Positions 8,953 to 14,268 of a DNA stretch of 14,268 bases are shown piece by piece. The stretch is from Tardiphaga sp. GTDB lineage: Bacteria; Pseudomonadota; Alphaproteobacteria; Rhizobiales; Xanthobacteraceae. The notes beneath the pieces are model-generated. The model was not told the DNA's origin, did not search any database, and worked only from the letters and a program-made list of their open reading frames with translations. Location: contig JACMOT010000515.1 in assembly GCA_014377915.1 (NCBI GenBank), positions 1 to 14,268 of the forward strand, given 5' to 3'. Position numbers and translations under genes: made by a program. How positions within the stretch are numbered: position 1 is the stretch's first letter; every line of letters begins with the position of its first letter.

Positions 8953-9997
8953 CGCCATGTTCTTTCAGGGGACGACCGATGCCCTTGTGGGGATCAGCCT
9001 CAACCGCCACCGCGATCGCCTGCAGCTTCTTCGAGCGCGCGCTGACAATAAGCTCGCGACACGTCAGCAGAATGACGGAAATAAAGAACGGCGCTAGATA
9101 ATACAGCACGCGGAACAGCAGCATGCCGGCCAGCAATTCTTCCTTGTCCATCTGCCACAGCCCGATCAACATCGCGGCATCGAACACGCCAAGGCCGCCA
9201 GGTGAGTGGCTGGCAAATCCGAGCAGGGTGGCGGAGACAAAGATCACCGCGACCACCACAAAACCGAGATTGGGCTCGTCGGGCACCAGCATGTACATGG
9301 CCAGCGCGCAGAAGCCGAGGTCAACGATGCCGATCACGATCTGCAGCAGCGTCAGCGGGCCGCCCGGCAGCATCACCGACCACGGGCCGCGGCCGACGCT
9401 GCGCGGCTTGATCCAGACCCATGCCACATAACAGGCAAGGCCGAGCAAGATCGCGAAGGCAAACAGCCGGTTGAGCCAGGGCGGCAGCTGATCGATCGCG
9501 CTGGCGGCTTCCGGATGATAGGCGATGCCCATACCGAGCACCGCGGCATTGCCGAGCCAGAACGTCAGCCCGGCCAGGAAACAGATCTTGGCGACGTCAA
9601 TCGCATTAAGGCCCCAGGCCGAATAGATCCGGTAGCGGACCGCCCCGCCCGTAAACACGCTGGCGCCGACATTGTGGCCGATCGAATAGCTGGAAAACGC
9701 GGCCAGCGCATTGACGCGATAGGGGATATCGCGGCGGCCGGTCGCCCGCACGGCAAACCAGTCGTAGAAGGTCAACGTAAAATAGCCAGCGGCTACCGAC
9801 AGCGCGGCAAGGCCGATCAGTCTCGGTTCGGTCGCCTTCATTGCCTCATAGACGGCGGGACCGTTGATGTTGCGCAGCTTGTGATAGAGCATGTAGCAGG
9901 CGAAGCCGATCACGGCGACGCTGAACAGAACACCGAGCTTGTGCAGGATTTGCTTGTCGCGCAGAAACGAGACCGCCCTGCGTATTGCTTCCAGCAT
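8939..9997 (-). CDS. YbhN-like / lysylphosphatidylglycerol synthase transmembrane-domain protein
   Basis: This integral membrane protein of 352 residues matches the LPG-synthase transmembrane family (UPF0104; YbhN, the N-terminal flippase half of MprF). It has about eight hydrophobic segments (about 20-38, 60-79, 97-116, 136-160, 175-197, 215-238, 245-262, 290-313). The family signatures GHNVGASVFTGGAVRYRIY (107-125), SHSPGGLGVFDAAML (263-277) and FRVLYYLAPFF (295-305) are present. The cytoplasmic synthase domain of MprF is absent, so it should not make lysyl-phosphatidylglycerol; lipid flipping or transport is the usual guess and its substrate is unknown. ATG 9997 has GAGG 5 nt upstream. The 34-bp spacing to phoR suggests cotranscription. 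No gene symbol is assigned because function and orthology are not certain. Confidence 0.85.
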   Translation of the reverse strand: MLEAIRRAVSFLRDKQILHKLGVLFSVAVIGFACYMLYHKLRNINGPAVYEAMKATEPRLIGLAALSVAAGYFTLTFYDWFAVRATGRRDIPYRVNALAAFSSYSIGHNVGASVFTGGAVRYRIYSAWGLNAIDVAKICFLAGLTFWLGNAAVLGMGIAYHPEAASAIDQLPPWLNRLFAFAILLGLACYVAWVWIKPRSVGRGPWSVMLPGGPLTLLQIVIGIVDLGFCALAMYMLVPDEPNLGFVVVAVIFVSATLLGFASHSPGGLGVFDAAMLIGLWQMDKEELLAGMLLFRVLYYLAPFFISVILLTCRELIVSARSKKLQAIAVAVEADPHKGIGRPLKEHGGSGA

Positions 9998-10083
9998 CTC
10001 AACCTCGAATGCGATCCCAGATCATTGGCAGCATATAATCGCCGCGCAACCACCGTCTCATTTTTTCAGGACGGTCTGTCCTA

Positions 10084-10132
10084 GCGTGTTTTGCGGAAAA
10101 GTGGAATTCGCGCGCCTGAGTGAAAAACACGC
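10084..10132. repeat. Inverted repeat GCGTGTTTT...AAAACACGC
   Basis: Perfect 9-bp arms (10084-10092 and 10124-10132) flank a 31-bp centre. It lies between the DinB remnant and the YbhN-like gene, about 90 bp upstream of the latter. I recall very similar GCGTGTTTTGCGGAAAAGTGG-type sequences scattered in Bradyrhizobiaceae, so it is probably a dispersed intergenic repeat. It might also end transcripts coming from the OmpA operon. Confidence 0.55.
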
Positions 10133-10144
10133 AGGATTGATATA

Positions 10145-10515
10145 TTAGCTGATCCCTAACAAACCAGTGCCGTGGTTTACCGGTGATGTCGCGACAAAAT
10201 GGCAGCGGGACGCCATCTCACGCCATGATGAACCATTCGTGACATGTGATGCCGGCCCGGCGGAGAGGCGTTGGGAGACCAGCAGATCGAGTTCCGGCGC
10301 CAATCCGGTCAACAGGGCATGAGCCTGGCCGCGATAACGCTGTTGCCAGACCCGGTCAGTGACCATCGGATGACGCAGCGTGCCACGAACCAACTTGAAG
10401 AAGGCGTCCCGGTCGGCGCGGTTTGTTCGGGACCAAGCCGCTCCGCCTGATAGCCCCGGTCATTGGCCCCAGCATTGTAGCGGCCGAACATTCGAGAATG
10501 CGCCGCCAGGCTCAT
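10145..10515 (-). pseudogene. Frameshifted, truncated DinB-family gene
   Basis: DinB/YfiT-type proteins are metal-binding four-helix bundles of about 165 residues. Reading from ATG 10515 gives MSLAAHSRMFGRYNAGANDRGYQAERLGPEQ, which matches the start of rhizobial DinB proteins (FRMFAxYNxWANxRLY). A frame change near 10422-10424 then gives NRADRDAFFKLVRGTLRHP and MVTDRVWQQRYRGQ, matching the next DinB segment (YRADRGAFFxSVHGTLNHLLxxDRIW). One missing base (CAA-AC-CGC for CAA-TAC-CGC) would restore EQYRADRDAFF. The usual HGTLNHL metal-ligand region reads RGTLRHP, and similarity fades after about 10270; that frame stops at 10145. The start overlaps the stop of the 97-residue membrane protein as ATGA. 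A sequencing error could explain the frameshift but not the missing C-terminal half. Confidence 0.72.
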
Positions 10516-10805
10516 GCCGTCACCTGACGCGACACGACCCAATCGCGCAGCCAAGATCCGATCGCGCAGCCCACCAGGTAACAGCCGAACAGCGCGAGAC
10601 CGAGATCGAGTCCGTAGCCAAACCGGCCGGGCACCAGCCGGGCCGCCGCGATTCCGACCACGATGGCGGCCAGCACGCCCAGCCGCTGCTTCCAGGCGCG
10701 TGACACCGAGGTGCCACGATAGACCACCGCGATCCAGCCCATGCCGAAACCTATCAGGAAAGCACCGAACAGCCAGCCCCACAGAAACATCGCCAGATAG
10801 ATCAT
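10512..10805 (-). CDS. Small membrane protein of unknown function, downstream of the OmpA-domain gene
   Basis: This 97-residue protein has three predicted membrane segments (about 2-28, 43-60, 66-88) with short polar links (YRGTSVSRAWKQR; PGRFGYG). I do not recognise a named family. It starts 1 nt after the stop of the OmpA-domain gene and its stop overlaps the start of the DinB remnant as ATGA, so it is the middle gene of a coupled three-gene unit. The glycine-rich hydrophobic helices and the adjacency suggest a partner of the inner-membrane-anchored OmpA protein; that is inference. The reading frame is clean and agrees with the operon junctions on both sides. Confidence 0.75.
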   Translation of the reverse strand: MIYLAMFLWGWLFGAFLIGFGMGWIAVVYRGTSVSRAWKQRLGVLAAIVVGIAAARLVPGRFGYGLDLGLALFGCYLVGCAIGSWLRDWVVSRQVTA

Positions 10806-10806
10806 G

Positions 10807-12204
10807 CTATTGCCTTACCACGAATTCGATGCGGCGGTTTTGCAGCTTGCCATCGTCGGTGTCGTTGACCGCGATCGGCTGGCTGCTGCCGTAGCCGGTA
10901 GTGGTGAAGCGGGATTCCGGCAGGCCCGCCGCGACCAGATAATCCTCGACTGCCTGCGCCCGCTTTTCCGACAGCGTCTGGTTGAAAGCGGGATCGCCAT
11001 CGCCGTCGGTGTGGCCGATGATCTCGAAATTGGTGGTGGGACAGCGCATCGCGATCTCGATCAGACGATCGAGCAGCCCGGCGGAATCCGCATTAATGGT
11101 GGCACTGGAGGTCTCGAACCGGATCCGGCCCTTGGTGAGGTTCTGCACGAACAGTTGCTGACACACGGTGGAATCCACCGGCGAAGCGGCCGGCTTGACC
11201 GAGACTTCTGCCTTGGTCTGCCAGCCCGGCGGCAATTCGCGTGTGAGACCAGCACGAATCCGATCGGCGGCGACCTCATACAGGGCGTCGCCGGACAGCT
11301 TGACCTCGCGGTCAGACACCACCAGCGTACCGGTCGACAGCCGTGACAGGGCGCCAAGCGCCGAGGTCACCGCTGCCGCGAAACCGGCGGGCGCGCCGAT
11401 GCTGGCCTTGAGGTTATCGAGGATCTTCTCATTGGCAAATTTGCGGCCGGCGGCGCCGGCCAACGCGGCATGCACGTTGTTGTCGGGAACATAGCCGCTT
11501 AGCGTCAACGTCACTGCGACCGGGTCCTTGTTGGCCTGAAAAATATAGGGCGGCGCCTTGACGTCATTGGTCGTGACCGTAAATCCGTCCGGAAGATTCT
11601 TCAGCGCGGCGGCGATGGCCTCGCGGCCGCCGAGCTCACGCGCCATGCCGGAGAGGCTGACATTGCTGTCCGTGATCGTGATCTTGCCGTCCTTCAGCTT
11701 GGAGATCTGGTCGATCAGCAGCAGCGCCGCGGCATCAAAGCGCGGCGGCGCGCCACGTTTCAGCCCCATGCGGTCCGACACCTCGGTACCGTTGAGCGCC
11801 GCGCGCGCGGTCTCGACAATGCGCGCTCTGCTGGCCGGCAGCGGCGCCGTACCCCACAACGTCACCCGCACATTGTCGCGCTCGGCGACCCAGATGAATG
11901 GCTTGGCCTCGGCAACCAGACGGGTGTTATCATTGACCAGCCGCACGCCGGGCACCGCCTCCACCGACGAAACCGCGCTGCGCCGGCCGTCTTCGGAGAA
12001 TGCCTCGGCATCGAACGAGACGTCACGGCCGCCAACAACGATCCGGGTCTTGTCGAGCACGGTATTCTTCAGCGACGCGCCGCTGCGCGCCGCCAGATCC
12101 GCCTCCAACGGCAACGTCGTGCTCCAGGCGGCCAGCGCCCACAGGATGGCGAGGGGAACAAGGCCGGGCCACCATTTGCCGCTCCACCTGAAAAGTCCGT
12201 ACAT
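10807..12204 (-). CDS. Inner-membrane-anchored OmpA-domain protein with duplicated BON-like modules
   Basis: A 465-residue envelope protein. Residues 11-30 form a single hydrophobic anchor (WWPGLVPLAILWALAAWSTT), not followed by a good signal-peptidase site. Two similar modules of about 115 residues follow (about 112-228 and 229-340), each with V-T-L-x-G near the start, a GAP-x-x-F segment, a (K/S)xGxxxxxD segment, V-x-LSG and a closing LPxG(F/W); residues 40-110 look like a third, partial copy. BON domains bind phospholipid. The C-terminus (about 355-465) is OmpA-like with GHTDGDGDPAFNQTLSEKRAQAVEDYL at 397-423 and NRRIEF, which binds peptidoglycan. So it probably ties the inner membrane to the cell wall. 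Start ATG 12204 is preferred over 12243 because AGGAA lies 5 nt before it. First gene of a unit with the 97-residue membrane protein. Confidence 0.85.
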   Translation of the reverse strand: MYGLFRWSGKWWPGLVPLAILWALAAWSTTLPLEADLAARSGASLKNTVLDKTRIVVGGRDVSFDAEAFSEDGRRSAVSSVEAVPGVRLVNDNTRLVAEAKPFIWVAERDNVRVTLWGTAPLPASRARIVETARAALNGTEVSDRMGLKRGAPPRFDAAALLLIDQISKLKDGKITITDSNVSLSGMARELGGREAIAAALKNLPDGFTVTTNDVKAPPYIFQANKDPVAVTLTLSGYVPDNNVHAALAGAAGRKFANEKILDNLKASIGAPAGFAAAVTSALGALSRLSTGTLVVSDREVKLSGDALYEVAADRIRAGLTRELPPGWQTKAEVSVKPAASPVDSTVCQQLFVQNLTKGRIRFETSSATINADSAGLLDRLIEIAMRCPTTNFEIIGHTDGDGDPAFNQTLSEKRAQAVEDYLVAAGLPESRFTTTGYGSSQPIAVNDTDDGKLQNRRIEFVVRQ

Positions 12205-12306
12205 TCGAGTTCCTGCGGAGGTCTGGAAGCATAGAGAAAACAAACCCTTGCGGGGCTGTCAAACTGAAATCGCCATTCGCTATGGTGCGCCGGCGGGTAG
12301 TGGGGT

Positions 12307-12324
12307 AACGGTTATTCAACCGTT
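12307..12324. promoter_or_regulatory. Perfect inverted repeat in the divergent ompA-like/deacetylase intergenic region
   Basis: AACGGTT (12307-12313) and AACCGTT (12318-12324) are exact inverted repeats around ATTC, 43 bp before the deacetylase ATG and 103 bp from the OmpA-domain start. It could be an operator serving one or both divergent genes. No cognate regulator is present in the window. Confidence 0.4.
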
Positions 12325-12367
12325 GCTGATTATGTCTGGTGGGTAGCATCAATTGCTTGGTCATACG

Positions 12368-13423
12368 ATGAAGCAGATCCGTACCAACATGATCCGTGCC
12401 GGGCTGGACGCGCTGTATTTCAGCGGCGCCCACCGCGTGCTGCGACCGATTTTTGGCGGTGTTGGCACCGTCTTCATGCTGCATCACGTTCGCCCAGCGC
12501 AGGCCGGGCCGTTTCAGCCGAACCGTCATCTTGAAATCACCCCGGACTTCCTGCGCGCCACGCTGGCCTATATCCGCGCCTCGGGCATCGACATCGTGCC
12601 CCCCGAGGAGGTGCGGCGACGGCTGGCCGAACGGGATTTTACACGGCGCTTCGCCTGCTTCACCTGCGACGACGGCTATCGCGACAACCGCGACTTCGCA
12701 CTTCCGGCGATGCGGGACTTCGACGCGCCGTTCAGCGTCTACGTCGCCAGTGATTTCGCCGATGGCGCCGGCCGGCTGTGGTGGATCGCGCTGGAACGGG
12801 TGGTCGCAAGCGCCGATGTGATCGACGCCCCGATCGACGGCCGAATCATTCGCCTGGATACCTCGACGCTGCCCGGCAAGGCGACCGCCTATGACCGCTT
12901 GCATGGCTGGCTGCGCGGCCTGCCGGGCGATCTCGATATCCGCCGCGAAATGTCGGCATTATGCGCCGCCCATGGTGTCGACGAAGACGCGATCAGCCGC
13001 GAACTCTGCCTGTCTTGGGACGAATTGAAGCCGTTCGCCGCCGACCCCCTGGTTACGATCGGCGCCCACACCGTCAGCCACGGCAATCTTGCCAAACAGT
13101 CCGAGGCAATGGCGCTGCACGAACTAACGACCAGCCGTGAGCGCATCGAAGCGACACTGCAACGTCCCGCCGTCGATCTGGCCTATCCCTATGGCGATCG
13201 CCAAGCCGCCGGCCCGCGCGAATTTGCGCTGGCGCGGACGGCCGGTTTCCGTACCGCTGTGACGACTCGGCCCGGCGTGATCTTCGCCGACAGTTCCGAG
13301 CAACTCACCGCGCTGCCGCGGGTCTCGCTGAACGGCAATTTTCAGGATACCCGCTACCTGCCCGTGCTGACCTCCGGCGCGGCCACCGCGGTGTGGAACG
13401 GGTTTCGCCGCGGAACCGCGTGA
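12368..13423 (+). CDS. Polysaccharide deacetylase family protein (NodB homology domain)
   Basis: A metal-dependent carbohydrate-esterase-4 type deacetylase of 351 residues. Motif 1 reads TCDDGY with D101 and D102 (catalytic base and metal ligand; Cys replaces the more usual Phe). Motif 2 is the metal-binding GAHTVSH with H234 and H238. Motif 3 is the AYPYGD segment near 260. The N-terminus (GVGTVFMLHHVRP) fits the TIM-barrel start of this group, and an insertion of about 100 residues separates motifs 1 and 2. There is no signal peptide, so it probably acts in the cytoplasm or on a lipid-linked sugar; the substrate is unknown. ATG 12368 was chosen because homologs begin near MKQIRTN; its ribosome-binding site is weak, and an in-frame TTG at 12353 has a GGTGGG upstream. 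It is divergent from the OmpA-domain gene. Confidence 0.85.
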   Translation: MKQIRTNMIRAGLDALYFSGAHRVLRPIFGGVGTVFMLHHVRPAQAGPFQPNRHLEITPDFLRATLAYIRASGIDIVPPEEVRRRLAERDFTRRFACFTCDDGYRDNRDFALPAMRDFDAPFSVYVASDFADGAGRLWWIALERVVASADVIDAPIDGRIIRLDTSTLPGKATAYDRLHGWLRGLPGDLDIRREMSALCAAHGVDEDAISRELCLSWDELKPFAADPLVTIGAHTVSHGNLAKQSEAMALHELTTSRERIEATLQRPAVDLAYPYGDRQAAGPREFALARTAGFRTAVTTRPGVIFADSSEQLTALPRVSLNGNFQDTRYLPVLTSGAATAVWNGFRRGTA

Positions 13424-13617
13424 CCAGCAGCTCACCGCCGGTCATCGCGCCAATGATTCCGGACGATGCCGTTTAATCCAGCCGAGCCTATAGATTGAGC
13501 AATTAACCAGCTCCCGCTGCTCTCTGGGTCGATTTCGGAACACGAAAATCCGGAATTCAACGCTGATAACACTTCATATTTTTAATAAAACATAACGCGG
13601 AGGCGCCTTGCACACAA

Positions 13618-13632
13618 TGGCATGCCGATTGC
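13618..13632 (+). promoter_or_regulatory. Sigma-54 (-24/-12) promoter of the cysteine hydrolase gene
   Basis: TGGCATGCCGATTGC matches the RpoN consensus TGGCACG-N4-TTGC at 10 of 11 defined positions, with the invariant GG and GC in the correct 10-bp spacing. It lies 44 bp upstream of ATG 13677, placing the transcription start near 13644. The 13424-13676 gap also contains an AT-rich tract (about 13571-13592) that could assist bending. I did not find a convincing NtrC or IHF site by eye. Confidence 0.75.
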
Positions 13633-13676
13633 TTGATTAACTATGAGAGGTGCATGGCTCCGGGAGAGATTCGGCA

Positions 13677-14268
13677 ATGGCGCACTCGCTGCATACAACA
13701 ACCGTCAACGCCGAGCCCGCTCCCATTTTGGTTGACTGGGGCAGCACGGCTCTCTTGATCATCGATATGCAGCGCGATTTCATGGAACCTGGCGGGTTTG
13801 GCGAGACGCTCGGCAATGACGTCTCGCGACTGGCCCGCGCCGTCCCGCCGATCGCCGCCGTGCTGAAGGCCGCGCGTAACAGCGGTCTGCTGGTCATCCA
13901 CACCCGCGAAGGCCACTTGCCCGATTTGTCCGATGCGCCCCCCGCCAAGATCGAGCGTGGCGCGCCGTCGTTGCGGATCGGTGACCCCGGCCCGATGGGG
14001 CGCATTCTGATCCGCGGCGAGGCGGGCCACGACATCATTCCCGCGCTGTATCCGGTCGAAGGTGAGTTCGTCATCGACAAGCCCGGCAAGGGCGCGTTCT
14101 ACGCCACCACGCTGGGCGCCGATTTGAAGGCACGCGATATCGACACGCTGCTGGTCTGCGGCGTCACTACCGAAGTCTGCGTCAACACCACCGTTCGCGA
14201 GGCCAATGACCGCGGCTATCGCTGCATCGTGCTGGCCGACGGCTGCGCCTCCTACTTCCCGGAATTCC
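13677..14268 (+). CDS. Isochorismatase-superfamily cysteine hydrolase, biuret-hydrolase-like (3' end missing)
   Basis: The first 197 residues of an amidohydrolase with the isochorismatase fold; the frame runs off the right edge. The Asp-Lys-Cys triad is complete: D30 in [11 protein letters not shown]135 in [10 protein letters not shown] and C168 in [15 protein letters not shown], with the cis-peptide pair V163-T164 before it. HTREGH (75-80), [10 protein letters not shown] and [15 protein letters not shown] resemble rhizobial biuret hydrolase as I recall it, and the triad spacing is nearly identical, so an amide-nitrogen substrate such as biuret or ureidoacrylate is plausible; other members of the superfamily cannot be excluded. 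GGGAGAG lies 8 nt before the ATG. A sigma-54 promoter upstream fits a nitrogen-scavenging role. The substrate-specifying C-terminal part is not visible. Confidence 0.85.
   Translation, partial: MAHSLHTTTVNAEPAPILVDWGSTALLIIDMQRDFMEPGGFGETLGNDVSRLARAVPPIAAVLKAARNSGLLVIHTREGHLPDLSDAPPAKIERGAPSLRIGDPGPMGRILIRGEAGHDIIPALYPVEGEFVIDKPGKGAFYATTLGADLKARDIDTLLVCGVTTEVCVNTTVREANDRGYRCIVLADGCASYFPEF

Noticed and set aside
8179..9045. Plus-strand open frame opposite phoR and the end of the YbhN-like gene
   Set aside because: It is a shadow of two well-supported minus-strand genes and has no recognisable domain.
10052..10075. ACCGTC/GACGGT inverted repeat upstream of the YbhN-like gene as a terminator or operator
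   Set aside because: The 6-bp stem with a 12-nt loop is weak, and the T-run lies inside the loop, not after the stem. Chance is likely.
9206..10084. Plus-strand open frame of 292 codons opposite the YbhN-like gene
   Set aside because: It is rich in His/Arg/Asp with no family resemblance, while the opposite strand encodes a membrane protein with conserved motifs.
12257..12262. TTGACA-like -35 for the OmpA-domain gene (minus strand)
   Set aside because: No acceptable -10 lies 16-18 nt downstream, so a promoter cannot be called from the hexamer alone.
12023..12904. Minus-strand open frame spanning the divergent promoter region
   Set aside because: It overlaps two real genes and their shared intergenic region and has no domain or ribosome-binding site.
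13455..13556. ATTCCGGA / TCCGGAAT pair in the 13424-13676 gap as the ends of another dispersed repeat
   Set aside because: The arms are only 8 bp, lack the GTC...GAC ends of the element at 2262-2383, and the interior has no matching hairpins.

Overview
The window is high-GC DNA with the gene content, codon use and intergenic repeats of an alphaproteobacterium of the Bradyrhizobium / Rhodopseudomonas / Afipia group (Rhizobiales). The taxonomic call is an inference. It rests on alphaproteobacterial-style proteins, on a short inverted-repeat element that begins GTCATTCCGGG, and on a GCGTGTTTT...AAAACACGC palindrome. I recall both repeats as common between genes in that group.

Left part (1-3520, minus strand): the high-affinity phosphate uptake operon pstS-pstC-pstA-pstB, with pstB cut by the left edge. 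The genes are tightly packed (pstA/pstB overlap by ATGA, pstC/pstA are 2 nt apart). The exception is the pstS-pstC gap, which holds a 122-bp inverted-repeat element. A near-perfect Pho box with a matching -10 lies upstream of pstS, so the operon should be induced by PhoB under phosphate limitation. phoU and phoB would be expected past the left edge.

Middle (3776-7593, plus strand): a three-gene operon for a periplasmic molybdenum aldehyde oxidoreductase of the PaoABC (YagTSR) type. It comprises a Tat-exported 2x[2Fe-2S] subunit, an FAD subunit with an extra four-cysteine insertion, and a 732-residue molybdopterin subunit. It is read against the genes on both sides. It sits between pstS and phoR (7609-8904, minus), genes that are usually neighbours in Rhizobiales, so it looks like a cassette inserted into the phosphate locus. 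No PaoD/XdhC-type maturation gene is in the window.

Upstream of phoR (8939-12204, minus): a YbhN/LPG-synthase-type membrane protein closely followed by phoR; a broken DinB-family gene (single-base frameshift, degenerate 3' end); a 97-residue membrane protein; and an inner-membrane-anchored OmpA-domain protein with an internally duplicated BON-like module. The last three are coupled head to tail (1-nt gap, then an ATGA overlap) and form one transcription unit.

Right part (12368-14268, plus): a NodB-type polysaccharide deacetylase divergent from the OmpA gene, then an isochorismatase/biuret-hydrolase-like cysteine hydrolase cut by the right edge. The hydrolase is preceded by a strong match to the sigma-54 -24/-12 consensus, which suggests nitrogen-regulated expression.

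I found no tRNA, rRNA, CRISPR array, transposase, phage gene or obvious new multi-gene system. The points of real interest are the pao cassette in the phosphate locus, the sigma-54 promoter, the DinB pseudogene and the duplicated OmpA/BON protein.
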